Assembly: GCA_023105745.1 (NCBI GenBank) | Contig: JALGQZ010000003.1 | Coordinates: 43,300,185-43,364,184 of the forward strand | Direction of reading: 5' to 3' | Length of the DNA stretch: 64,000 nucleotides | Source: Austropuccinia psidii | Lineage: Eukaryota; Basidiomycota; Pucciniomycetes; Pucciniales; Sphaerophragmiaceae | Shown: positions 37,441 through 50,661 of the stretch, one piece after another | Layout of the letters: each line of letters opens with the position of its first letter | How positions within the stretch are numbered: position 1 is the first letter of the stretch | Made by a program: the position numbers and the translations under genes | The notes under the pieces: model-generated | What the model saw: only the letters and a program-made list of their open reading frames with translations | Database searches by the model: none | Told to the model about the DNA's origin: nothing

Positions 37441-38990
37441 GTTACTCAATTCAGAACTTCAAGTTTAATTTATTCAATAAATAATTTTTAATAATCTCAA
37501 AAGAAATAACTTTGTTAAAAATTCTGTTCAATTTATTTTAATCATCATAATTATTTTGTTAAAATAAACAATTTATTATCATTAATATTCTTGTGAGGTT
37601 TGACTATGAAACAATAAGTAAAAATTGCTAATATTTTACTTATTGTACTATGAATGTCCTTATAAATAAAAGAAATAAAAGGAAAAGTAATTATAATAAT
37701 AAAGAATTATTATAATTATGGCGTAAAAATAATTATATTATTAAATAAATATATTAATATAATAAATAAATATATTAATATAAGATAATTAATATATTTT
37801 GAAAGCACTTTATTATTGTTGACAACAAATAATAAAGGCGTAAAAAATTGCTTTCTATAAATAAAAAACAATTAATAACAATAATATTACTAATATTAAA
37901 GTTATTTATTAATATAAATACTATTTATATTAATATAAGAATTATTAAAAATATGAATAAAGAGAAAATAACCTACTTTTAGCACTTAATATAATGATTT
38001 TGAAAGATTTTACGCCAAAATAATGTAAATACAATTTATACAAACTGTATTTACAAATAAAAATAGAGAAATTACAAATATTCTTTAATTTTTATGTGGA
38101 AATTGAGTTAAAGAGATTTTTGAACAAAAACAATTAAAGAATTGACGTAATCACGCCAAGATTGATGATTATAATGAAGATGATCTTTTGTCTTTGATGA
38201 TAGAAAATTTTTATATATAAAGAATAAAGAATTAACCCTTTGATTCAGTTATTTTTGTGTTTTTGATGCCACTGAGGGGAAAATAGAGTAAAAAGAGCTC
38301 TATTTATAGTAAATACCTCCCTTCTAGAGTCCAGAAGGCTTCTAGCAGACATTTATTGATGCTTTCTACTAGAAATAATCAATATTTTAAGGTTTAGTGA
38401 TGATTACATCATTATCAAACCATCTTATCTCATTATTACACCATTATTTAGAGCTATCACTATAACTCTAAATTTAATGACATCATGGGCTTGGTAGAAG
38501 CATAAAATTCGTGTATTTTATTAGTATTAATCATAATCCAATAGTATTCATCAGTCTTATCACTTATATGACTGTTAAACCTAAAATAAGATTACAGTGA
38601 GTGATCATAAATGATCAAATTTAAGCTTAAACTTTGATCATTAATACCTTTTAGGTTATACGCGCTACAGCTATTCTGAGAGTGGGTTCTGATAGCTTGG
38701 AATGTCCTCATTAAACTTCCAAGAGAATTTTATTACATCATCAAAACTCTATTTTGATGATTTTTCTTGTAACTCATCTTTTCTGTCAAAATTCAATATT
38801 TTAAACTTCAAACCATGATTTCAAGGGGTTATACCTTTAATATTATAATAAAAATGATTTCATTATTCACGTAAAAGCTACTAGAGTCTGACTGTCTACT
38901 TTTTTTAAGTCTGGATCACTTTCACAACACTGTGGTCAACAGCTCTATTGATTTTATTCAATAATCCATGACAGGTTTTAACCTTGTTTA
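37441..38990. repeat. AT-rich non-coding block, possibly LTR-like
   Basis: Contains GGCGTAAAAA at about 37837-37846 and ATGGCGTAAAAATA at about 37719, a TATA-like CTATTTATAGTAAATACC near 38309, and otherwise A/T-rich DNA. The composition resembles the insertion at 22378-23236, but I could not align them. No coding region. Confidence 0.3.
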
Positions 38991-40984
38991 TAGCTTGTGA
39001 AATAAAGTTCATATCTGTATTCCTACAGTAATTACATGGTGAATTTATTCTTGGTTTATCTCTCTATCTTGTATATTTCAAGAGATATGAAACAATAAAT
39101 ATATATTGAATATTCATTCATTAATAGATAGAACATAGAATTCCAATTGTGTAAAAAATCTCCAAAGAAATTTTCAACTATTATTTTTTACCAAATCAGA
39201 AAAATTCCTGATGTTTTAGAAAAAAAGAATAGAAATTGAGCTATGGATGTATAATTTTTTTTGGACTGTTTTTTGAAAGGATAGAAGAAAAAGCCATGGT
39301 TTAAGCCTTATATTTGGCGATGCAATTTTAAATAACACAGATTATAAATCATACAAGCCATGTAAAGACTTGAATCATTGCTTTTGAAAGGTGTCTCTAA
39401 GGACTCTCTTTGGGGATATCATTTTTGTAATTTGGCAAATAGACCTAAAAGAAGAAATTTATATTCTGATTGATTTTGAAATTGGATGAAAAAGGGTGAA
39501 TAAAAAATAAAAACCCTAGTAATTTTTCTTGAATAAGCTTCCTTATATTTGATGATCTTCAATTGGCTGTAAAGGAGCAAAAACAAAAATGAAAGGTTTT
39601 CCTGCCAGTGATTTTTATAGGAATAAAATAAAATTCCAAACAATAATGATAGTATTAACTGAGGATATAGAAGTGAAACTTGAAGAGTTTATGAAGGATA
39701 TCTTGAGTCTTCCAATGGGGAAAAATTGTGTTTTCCATTACTTGCTATCCAGTAGAATGAAACCTTCCCTGGTGATATATGATAACGAATAAGACTATAG
39801 AGAAAAATTTATATATGATATTTGTTCTTAAGTGAAATAATCCAACAAAGTATGCTACATTTCTCAATAAATTTTTATTTTTATTATTAATCATAATTCC
39901 AAAAAATGATATTTGAAGTTTGTTTTTTGATCTCAATAGAACACTGATATTGTTTGCTTTGGTGGTGAAACCAATTAGTTTGATAAAAATGACAAGCTTT
40001 CCTATGTTGAATCCTATAAACTAAGCTCTCACAATAAATACAAATTCCATACTATATTAATATGTAGAATAGTTTCATACTTCTTATTTCAAACCTGAAA
40101 TCTATGAAGAAATTATTACTAAACAAGACTTGATTTATGTAAGTCAATTAAAGGGAAATTTTCTAATTAAGATTTGATTTTATTCTGAATTTATATATAT
40201 AAGCTTTGTCATTTAATAATAATAAGATATTACAGGTAGTCATATGAAGTAAATTGGAATAATAAATAGAAATATAACATTAAAGTAAATCCAGAAAGAT
40301 ATCAAGGTTCCATATCAAATATCTTTGTATATAAGGGTCATTCCGATTTTGAAATATAATAAGTTATATGTGTGCTTCAAATGGATTTTTATCAATTCAG
40401 ATGAAATATTTCTATTATTCCAATTTTAATTTCTCAAATGTGTTTCAGTTCATTTAATAGTAGAAAATCCAAAAAATAATACTTCAATTAAGAGAAAATA
40501 TGGCTTCAGCTTATGGGTATGCTTTGAAATGAATCATAATTATAGGATGATTTATTTTGGGGTAATGTTTTCAATTTTCATGTTTGAGAAGTGATCCATT
40601 TTGAAAAAAGGTTTGTTTGAGCTACTTTGTACCTTGTAAAATTTCATTCTCAGGACAAATGATTAATGGAAGAATTTTGGAAAAACAAAACTCAATTTTT
40701 CATAGAATATCTTTTTCTTCCTAGCAAAAAGAAATAAAAGTATCAAATAATAATTTTTTTCATAATAAATTCAGTTTTGGATTTAAGCATTGAATAATTG
40801 CTCAACAATCTATCTAGTCTTACATTTTCAACCACAAAAATTGAATTAAATCTTTTCATTATGAATTCAGTTTTGGATTTCAAAATCAAAGAGTAACCCA
40901 ATAATTCATCAAATCCTAAAATTGAAACAGAAAAAACTTGATTTAATTGACATTTTATTTCAAAAATAAGATTTTTTTTTGAAA
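38991..40984. other. Gene-free AT-rich DNA
   Basis: Only chance ORFs (for example 39589-39792) without family resemblance. Confidence 0.4.
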
Positions 40985-42760
40985 TGGATAACTTTTATTT
41001 GAATAAGAAAATTCATGGATTTAAGGCCAGATTTGAATTCTACAAAAAAGGTTACCTATGGTAGCTTCATAGAGCAAATAAAGTCAAATTAACTCTATGA
41101 GGTGGTAATATGGATAATACTTCAATACCACATAAAAGAATTGTGAAAATATTTGTTTTTCTCAATTTCATGCCAAAATAATGGGAATGTAAGAAATCCC
41201 ATGTTACATATAAACTAATATTGGTTTTATGCATATTTGTGGAACTTAAAATTATGGTACTTTTGCATACAGGCTTTGTAAGCCCATAGTGTATATCAGT
41301 CTTTAAGCCCAAATTACTATTTTTGATGTGAAAATAGCTAAGGGGGACAAAAGCCATCAAAGAGAGCTAGGGCACCCAACTTCTGAGGCCTCTAAGGCGT
41401 GGATATCTCGAAAGCTTGAATCCATGGCTTATCATGGCACAATTATTATACTAAAACCTTTTGGGAACTTGGTTACCAAGTTAAAATCTCATTAAATCAT
41501 GAGAAAATTTCCAATAAGCTGCTATTTTGATGTGACAAGGAGGTAAAGAGAAAATTATACTCCTTTAACCATGTCAGTGCTTAATTATTTTCAATGGATT
41601 AACCTTAAAAGAGTAATTCAAACCCTTTGTGGACTAGTATCAAATTATTTTCCTCATAGAAACTTGCTATAAGGTGTTATTTGCAAGTCTGAATAGAAAT
41701 AAGGTAAAGACTTCAAAAATTCATTAAAAATAAAATTCTTGATGAATATTTCTAAAGCATTCAGGACCAATGGAGAATGGTATGATCCATAAAGAAACCA
41801 AAAGGAATTGTATTTTCATAAGTAGAATCAAATTTTTTACCTACAGTCCATTTATGATCATTCCACATGAAACACTGAATCTTGAAAAATTCACAGAAAA
41901 TACAACATGTGATGAAATTTCCAAGAAAAATTGATAAGTTTGAGAAGTTAACTCTTATTTTGAATTAAAAGAAGATTTAAAGTTTTTACTACTTTTATTC
42001 TTAACAATAATTGGGTTTGTAGTCATGTAAAAGCATCAATTAAGTAATTATGATACTGTTATGTGACAAAATATGATGCAATAAATAATCAAAAAGTCTA
42101 ATTGCTTTTTCACTCACTTATTTTTTTATTTTTCTTTATGGAATGCCTCTGTGAGCTGTTGTTGACTTAAAAGAGGCCTCCCCTTGCTTTTTTTCCAAAT
42201 CATCTTATGATCCAATTATACCTTTATTACCAACAAGTAAGTATTAGTTGGAACTTTTATTAAGTGTTTTATTCTTTCAAAGAAATCAGAAAGATTCAAA
42301 ATAATAGAAAAAAACTATAATTTGTTTTAATACTTTTAATAATCAATTTTTGGTCCTTTAAAGCCACAATTTATCTGTCAAATCTCTCTACCAACTCTCT
42401 CCAAGGTTCATTGGAGTATTATTGAGTAATTTTAATTAATCTTTAAGATTTTTCTCTAGTAGTAATTTCATTTCAGAATTATATTCATAATTATTCTTGA
42501 AAAAGATAATTATATGTTAAAATAATTTTATTATTTTATAAAGAAGTTTTATCATGAAATTCTTCTTGTAATTGATTCTTGTAGACAATTACTGATTACT
42601 GTTATAGTCACTAGTAGTGTATAACAAGTAAAAGAAATAATTAATTAATAAATTAATTCATTGTGGTTAAAATAATTGTTATTTTAATATTTCATAAGAT
42701 CATTCATAGTACTTTTTATTAATAGTAATGTTATTGAAAGTTTCATAAAAACATTTTACA
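40985..42760 (+). repeat. Second copy of the 1.9-kb LTR, 5'-truncated
   Basis: Collinear with 16325-18105 of the solo LTR: GGATTTAAGGCCAGATTTG, CTTCTGAGGCCTCTAAGG, ACCAACAAGTAAGTATTAGT, and the end CATTTTACA at 42760. It is more diverged than the other copies. The first roughly 125 bp of the LTR are not recognisable and no target duplication was found. Confidence 0.82.
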
Positions 42761-44796
42761 ATTCTACTTTTAGTTTATTCTTTGGAAAAAAACATTTTTA
42801 AATCCATTCCTTTTTGGTTTCCTATTTTCTGTTTCATCCTTATACAATAGTAAATATTACTTTATGAACTAAGAAAACATGTCAGAGGTTTTGATAATTT
42901 TTTTTTGACCCAAATATACTGCTGATAATATTGAATAAAAAGCTTCATATTCTGTTTATTTCCATAAATCAAGACTAATTCACTAAATTCCTGGAGCCTA
43001 TGTGAAAATATTACTCATATTATTCAGTAAGAAATATTCCAAAAAGCTTTATTAAGCTGTACTCCTAGTAAAATAAGCTCAAATCTAAATATTAATTTAT
43101 AATTATATTTCAATCAGGATTAGGGAAATGTTTGGGATTTCAATTTTTTTTCAAATTTAAGCATAATTACATTGATTAATGCATCTTTCTCTCTTTTTAA
43201 ATGAAAAAAGGACACAAATTTAAGAAAAAAAAGCTTTATTTATGAGCTTGAAAACAATCTGAGATGAAAATTGTAATAAATTAATATGAAAGGAAAGTCA
43301 AAAAAATGTCAATTCCTTGAGAAATGTTCAGCAAATCACCAAAAATCTATGGAGGATGATTCAGAAAATATTTTGAAACTGATTTGACATGGCTCTGAAA
43401 TAAAGTTTTTAATTATTCAACAGTAATTCAGGAAATTTTCTGGCTATGTTTTGTCTCCTCTTTTTCCAAAACAACACTCTATTCAATATCTCAAGCCTCC
43501 TTCCAAAAATAAAGATAAAAGTTGAAAACAATAATTATTCAAATCTTCCATCTGAAAGACATTCAAGTGAGCTATAGATCTACTTCAATAAGCTTCAATT
43601 TTAAAATATTTCATGATAATGACTTTTTACTATTTTTCTTGGGTTTTATGAATTTTCAATTTCAAATTCAACTTCAAAAGCTTTTCATAGTCTTTTTGAA
43701 TACACTTTGGGAAATATCTTTTAAAAAAGAGATCATTTGTCATAGTTATTTTTTATCTAGAAAAAATGGATTTGAATAATCACAGAAAGGTCAGATGCAT
43801 TTTCTATCTATTAAGAACTGCAAAGTGTAATATTATTCAAAATAGATATTTGATATGCTCATTAATCATCCTTAAATTGCTAATAATAACATACAAGTGT
43901 ATTCCAAATGTCTTTGAGAAAAATTCAGCTTTGAGACATTATGAAATAATACAATCAATTAATTTTGATATATTATTTTTTTCTCATTGTTGATCAATTC
44001 TAAAATAACAAAATAACTTTTATAATAGCTTGACTATAAAACCATTCAGTGTAGATAAAATTTACAAATTTCTAAGCCATGGAGGGCTATTCATACATCT
44101 TCATAATTGAAAAATGGATTAAAACAAATTAACTTGAAGAAATGGAACAATGGTTATGAAATTGAACAAAAAAAGAAAGATAAAAGACATGGCAAGTGGT
44201 CCAAATGAAATATATTTAAATAAGTGAATTATTTATGAGAATGAATTTAATCTTCTCTTAAACCTCAACCTTATATTTTAATTTCCCCTATATAGGCTGT
44301 ATTAGTATTAGGTATTGAATATGCATTACACTTACTGATATGGCTTCTCCCCAAGATTCATGAAATAGAAACCCAGAAGATCATTAATTGTTCAAATTAC
44401 CATGCTAGTTTTTCAAATTTTCAGCCTACACACTATATCAAGGAATTGAATTAAGAAGTGATCATTCTCAGAAGGGATATATGGAGTGATATATAAATTT
44501 TTTATCTGAAAGAAAAGGATTGAAGGGGCCAAAAAATCAAGGAAATTGATATTCTAGTTGATTATGAGAAGCAGGTATGCAATTATCAATCAATATTTTT
44601 TGTATGAAGATCATAATGATTAATAATTCAGGATTGGTATTGTATAATGAAATATTTGCAATAAAAGTATAAATTTACATATTCTACTTTAAATTTTCAT
44701 ATTCTCTGATTATAAGTGAATATTAATCCTCTAAACAGGATTATGGCCCTAAATGATTGTTACTCTCACTCATTATGTACTTCATGTTGGTAATCC
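42761..44796. other. Gene-free AT-rich DNA left of the Gypsy element
   Basis: Only chance ORFs (for example 43522-43779), no recognised family. Confidence 0.4.
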
Positions 44797-44801
44797 TTTC
44801 C
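44797..44801. repeat. Target-site duplication TTTCC, left copy
   Basis: TTTCC directly precedes the LTR end TGTCACAGGG and recurs exactly at 54177-54181. Confidence 0.88.
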
Positions 44802-46172
44802 TGTCACAGGGGCTCTTGGGGAAACCAAGAGTGTCCTGTATTTCAGTACTCAGGGAACTCACTTTGAAGACTCCACAGAATGAAGAAGATAAAATAAAAG
44901 AAATGAATTTCTCTAAGAAATATGAAGGTACAAAAGATGAGATGCAATAAGAGAAATAAGAAGTCAAATGGCCAAAGAGCGGACAAAGTAAGTCCTTAAT
45001 CACTGTTTCAACCTGCAAGAAGGAACAATGAAATTAGTAAAAAATATGCCCACCAATATCCACTGAAAGGTGAAGAAAGACAAAGAAAGAGATGCTAAAT
45101 GACTGACTTGATAATATCAGTATTCACTTAACAAAAAGATAAGATAAATAAAAATAAAATAAAATCAAAATATATTAATTAACTTGGGGAAAAACCCACC
45201 AAGGTCAAACGAGGCTGGTATATGTGAAAAGCTGAGATATGAACTCCTTCAGGCTGAGAGCTGGTCTGTATTAAATCCTTGAAGCTGTATTGACTGCTTG
45301 ATGAAGTGTATACCTTGAAAAATGGGGAAATGAACTGAGTTTATTGATCTTGCCCAGGTGTATGATTGAAAATACAGGTCTTGATAAATCCAGACTGTAT
45401 TGAATGAATGTGGTTGCCCAGGTGAATTCATGCAGAATTGAAACTTGATAGTTTGTTTTGGAACTACCTCTTGAATATCCCTTGAGAATGAACTGCCAGT
45501 ATTCCCTTGGAGGAATAATGTGAATGAGAATATGCAATGGCTTCTTTATGGAATCATTGATGTTTGAGAGTGACACTTGTCCTTAAGCTTTGATGAAATC
45601 CTCTAGATGACCTTATGCCTTGATGAAATTATGGAATTTTGAAATAACCCTTTGATATTGGAACCATTTGATTTATGGTGAAAAATATCCATAATGGTGT
45701 ATAACACCATTTATGGCACTTTTGTTTATTGGAGGGTGAGAGTGGCCAAAGGTCTTTTGGGATGATGCCATGATGATATTGGTGAGAAATGGTTTTTTCC
45801 TAGCTTCAGGGGTGAAAGAGTGTTTTTGGGGGTTTTTGGCCAAATACAGCTTCCAAAATGTATTTTCACAAAGTGTGAAAAATGCATAGAAATGCACAAA
45901 ATGTGCAAAGCTGGCAATTAAGCCCCAAATGGCCTAATATGGCCATTTGGGCATATTTCCCATATTACATGGGAAAATGGCATAAAAGACTGAATACAGC
46001 AAAAATGCACAAAATGTGCAAAAGTGCGCAAAATAGGCAATTAAGGTTAAAAAGCCAAATACTGGCTTTTTGGCTGTATTTTCCCTGTTGACTGCAAAAT
46101 ACCCAAAGGTTCCCAAAAGCAAAAAAGGCCAGGAAAGGCCTGATGATGGTGAAAGGGACAGGCTGGCTCCTG
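44802..46172 (-). repeat. 3' LTR of the Gypsy element (inner end missing)
   Basis: Collinear with 52683-54034 of the other LTR. Similarity stops at about 46172, and the last about 140 bp seen at 54035-54176, including the TGTGACA end, are not found on this side. A deletion that also took the polypurine tract is the simplest explanation. Confidence 0.82.
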
Positions 46173-46933
46173 AGCACCCATACAAGGTGAAGCCTGTTGA
46201 GGAAATTTGGAAAAGATTTGAGAAAAGGATTCAAGAGGAATGATTAAGATCAAAATTTGCAACTGACATTAAGAATTAGACATATGATGCTGAAATTTCT
46301 TGATCTTCTTTTGATATTGGCTTCATGATTGATATAGTTTTAGGAATGAATGATGGTTTCCCATGAATGTATTTTGACGTAAAGAAAGAAAAATTCCAAA
46401 ATAAAGAATGAAAATGAAAGAAATGAAAATCAAGAAATAAAAGAAATGAAGAGAAATGAATTTTGAGGAGGTTCCAATTTTAATCACTGATGTTATCAAT
46501 TGATTTGAATTGGCCAAGGAACTGAAAAGGAAAATTTGATTCCAGGTGCTCACACAGTGGCCAAGGTGAGGTTTTGAAAGATTATAGACCCCTCAGGGAA
46601 GTGAACACCAGGAGAGGAACTTACTTTTGGTAATTACCACTTCTGCCAGTGCCATAGAAAGGAAATAAATTTTCTGAAAGAATGAATTGGAATCGGAAAG
46701 ACTTGGAAAGAAATGAAGAAAAGGGATAATTCATTTTCCCAAGTGAAAATGGCCATAAACTTTGAAATGATGTTGAAAGCCTTTCCAAAAATCTGTGTCC
46801 AAAAATTGCAGAGTGCTCACAGAGTGGCCAAGGTGATGATTGGAAAAAGAAGGGTAGAATACTTCTAAAGGTGAATACCAGGAGTAGGACTTACTTTTGG
46901 TAATTTCTCTTCCTACCAAGCACCATAAAATAA
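46172..46933 (-). other. 3' non-coding segment of Gypsy with an internal duplication
   Basis: Between the chromodomain stop and the LTR. Two related blocks, about 46548-46672 and 46810-46932, share GTGCTCACA(C/G)AGTGGCC, AA(C/T)ACCAGGAG and ACTTACTTTTGGTAAT in the same order, spaced about 260 bp apart. Confidence 0.6.
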
Positions 46934-49900
46934 TCATGCTCTTGAGGAATTGCATCCTGGCGTGTCAGGACTTGAAGAATGAAAATCCTGGGTAAGTTCA
47001 GGACAATTATCAAGGTTTTCAGCTGGTTCCCAAGTGGATCTTTCTGGTTCTTGACTGAAGCCTTTCCATTCCACCAAATACCATAATTTTCCTCTGTTGA
47101 TCTTTGAGTCCAGTATTTGAGAGACTTCCCATACCTCTTCTTCTTCAATGATAGTTAGAGGAGGAGGCTCTTGATTCCTATTTGGTATTTTTGATGTCTT
47201 GACAGGCTCTAAAAGTAAAATATGGAATACTGGGTGGATGGACTTCCATTGAGATGGGAGCTTAAGGTGGTAGGCATGAGTGCTGACTTTCTTCAAGATT
47301 GGAAAAGGACCCAACAATATTTCAGACAGGTTTTTGGTGGGTCTAGTTGATTTCATATTCTTGGAAGAAAGCCATACCATGTCACCAGGATTGAAAAAAG
47401 GTGGACTTTCTCTACTTTTATCTGCCTACCTCTTAAATCCGTTTATGGAAACTTCAAGTTCTCTCTTGACATCTTTCTGTACTGATTGGAGTTTTGTTGA
47501 TAACTTGCCAGAAGGAGTTTCTTGAGTAATTTGAACTGAATAAAGTGGTGGATCCCTTTCATACACAGTGAAAAATGGTGATTGTTTTTTTGAAGAGTGA
47601 TCAGAATTATTGTAGGAAAGCTCAGACACAGGGAGCAAGGTGTTCCAATTATCTTGATGATAGCTGACATACATTGAAAGGTACTGTTCTAGTATCTGTT
47701 TTACCCTCTATGTCTGTCCATCAGTTTCTGGATGATAAGAAGTTAACAGATATCTTGAAGTCTTGTGCTTCTGACAAAGAGTGGTCCAAAAGGAAGAAAC
47801 CAAAAGAGAACCTCTATAACTGATAATGCTTCAGGGAAGGCCATGCTTTGGGAAAATATTCTTTATGAATAAATGGGCCAAATACAATGAAGTTATTTAA
47901 GACATTGTTGGATTAAAAACTGCCATTTTTGAGAATCTGTCCACTATAACAAGGATTGAGTCAAAGGAATTGGACAGTGGCAATTGAGTAATGAAATATA
48001 TTGAAAGACAAAGCAAAGGACCATTTGAAATTGGGAGAGGCTTGAGGAATCTGAACTTCTTGTGATGATTATTTCTGTTTCCTGAACACTGTTGACAGGA
48101 TGAGACATAATACTTTATAAATTGAGTCATTCCAGACCAGTGAAGATCCCACTTGACAAGCTTGAGAGTCTTCTCTTGGCCAGGGTTTCCAGATAGAGGA
48201 GAGTAATTCCGCTTTTGAAGTATATTTAGTTGAATTGTGGGGTCATTTGGAACCACCACATAATCTTTGACAGCCAAAGTTGGGAAGAGGAATCAAGAGA
48301 ATAATCTTGGACAGATCTACCTTTACCCAAATCTTGAAAAATACTTATATAATGAGAATATTGCCATAATGCCTTTTGAATTGACTCAATTAAATTTGAA
48401 AATGAATCCACCTTTACTGCAAAGAATTTTGAGGCTTGAATTTAATATTGCTTGACTATTTGTTGATAATTCATTGGATTATTGCTGATTGAATCCTCCC
48501 CCCTCTCTGGGTAAATGTTGTCCTGACATTACAATGCATCTGAAAGGGTTTCCAAGTGGCCAAAGGTGCAAGTGATTGAAAAATGAAATTAAGATAAGAA
48601 ATCAGCCCAGTTAGCTTGACAGCAAGTGAGGATCTTTGATGACATGAAATATTGAAGTGAAGAATGATTGGTGAGAACTTCAAAAGGGGAAGAATAAGAG
48701 AAAAGGAAAGCTCTTGAGTGCTTGAGAGCCCAGAATATTCCCAAGAGCTCCTTGTCATGAATCTCATAGTTGAGCTCTGCTGGAAGAAGCTTGTGACTAT
48801 CAAATGCCATGGAATGTTTTCCTGAGTCAGAGACCTGACTCAGTACAGCACCCAAGGAATAATCTGATGCATCAGTCTCTACAATGGTGGGTAGAGAAGG
48901 GTTAAAGTGAGAAAGTATTGGACCAGTGGTTAAAGCCTGTTTTGGTTCATTAAACTGCTTAAGAGCTTCCTCATTGAGGGGAAAGCCGGAATCTTTCTTG
49001 AGGAAACTGGAAAGTGAAATAATTTTCTTTGCATACCTCTGGATGAAACAGTGGTAAAAATTGGAAAAGCCAAGGAATGATTGAAGAGCCTTGAGGTTTC
49101 TTGGAGGTGTCCAATTGAGAAGTTGCTTGACTTTTGCTTTGTCCATCTTGAGGCCTTTGAAAGAAAAAATATAACCTAAATATTATACACTAGAAACATG
49201 AAACAGGCACTTGGAGGCCTTAGAAAAGGGGTTATTGGCTCTGAGTCTGGCAAGAACAGTGGACACATGAGTGAAAATTTCTTCCCCACATTTGGAAAAG
49301 ATCATAATGTCATCCAAATAAGCCAAATCATAAACATCAATAAGATCATAAAATATTTCATTGAAAAGATTTTGAAATGAGGCTGGCGCATTTGTGAGCC
49401 CAAATGACATAAGCAAGTACTCATAAATGCCATATTTAGTTCCAAAACAAGTCAAATTTTCATCACCTTCCTTGATTTTGAGAAGTTTATATGCATCATG
49501 CAAATCAATATTGGAGAAGATAGAAGAACCATTGAAAACAGTACAAAGATGCTTCATAGGAGTAACGGGATACTTGTTCTTCCTAGTAAAAGCATTGAGT
49601 TTGCAGTAATCAAAATACAAATTGAGGCCACCATCCTTCTTTTTGAAAAAGAGGACAGGTGCTCCTGTTGAGAAGGAGCTTGGCCAGATGAAACCTTTCT
49701 CTAAATTTTCTAAAGTGTAGGCCCTGAGTGTATCTAGCTCTTGGTTTGATAAAGAGTAGATCACCCTAACTGGAGGTAGAGACCCCTCAAGATTGATATG
49801 ATGATCACAGGTGCGGTGAGGAGGATGTTTCTCTGCTTACACCTTGGAGAATACATCCAAATACTGGTGATAAGCAGAAGGAAAAAAATTCATACTGGTT

Positions 49901-50661
49901 TATATTTCTTCGGGATCTTCCTCTTTATCCCAAAACTCCTCCAGGAAGTCATGATAAAATGAAGCAGGAAGGTCCATATTCCCAAAAAAAAGATGAAGTG
50001 AAGATAAAGAATTATCCTCTCCAAAATCTTGAATCTCTTTTAAGACTTCATCTCTAGAGGATATTAATGACTGATGGGAATTAAGGTAAGGAATATGGAC
50101 AGAATATGTAAATGATGGTGGTATAGAATCACCAATCAGAGCTGCACATAATTTGGCAGAAGAAAACTCATTACTGAAAGATTTGGAAGGATCATAATAG
50201 TCCTTATGATCAGAATTAAAGGTGATCAGCCCTTGCTTCCAATTAATAGATGGATTAAAATAATTAAGAAAGTCAAAGCCGAATATGAGTTCTCCTCCCT
50301 TGAGAGTATAAATGACTAAAAGGTCCCATTCAAAGCTTGGGAAGGATGGAAGCTCAACCATATATTTGGTATGGTGAGTCACAACTAAGGAAGGGGACTC
50401 AGAGGAGTCCAAAATGATAAGAGGAATCTTCTCTGGGAGTTTTGACATGGTCAAAGAATACTTGTGAACAAACCTCTTTGCAATAAATGGGTTGGTAGCA
50501 TTAGAATCAATGAGAATACCATAGAGCAAATCAGAGAGAGAAGAAAAGACAAAAAAATTTAAAGAATTCTTGACACCAGTATTCAGAATGCACAATTGTG
50601 CTCTGGATGGAAAAAAGTGAAGAGCATTGAATACAACATGATCTTCACTCAGGCTTTTCCC
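46934..50661 (-). pseudogene. pol: Gypsy pol: protease, RT, RNase H, integrase, chromodomain
   Basis: Protease (about 50595-49900) has LIDSNATNPFIAKRFV, with Asn where the active site normally has Gly (DSG). Reverse transcriptase (49764-49183) has FFKKKDGGLNLYFDYCKLNA, FGLTNAPASFQNLFNEIF and the YLDD box (YLDDIMIFSK), then a TAA stop in the same frame. RNase H (49146-48589) shows VETDASDYSLGAVLSQ and YEIHDKELLGIFWAL, but TNHSSLQ where TDH is expected. Integrase lies in shifted frames (about 48411-47400): the SSCQQC cysteines remain, but both zinc histidines read Asn, and the two catalytic aspartates read Tyr (IYFITQLP, ISYRGS). The chromodomain (about 47160-46960) is well preserved: LWYLVEWKGFS and STWEPAENL. 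Protease, RT and RNase H share one frame; a frameshift lies near 48270. Non-functional. Confidence 0.9.

Noticed and set aside
39589..43993. ORFs of 60-97 aa between 39.4 and 44.0 kb
   Set aside because: No resemblance to any family; 41067-41360 lies inside the LTR copy.
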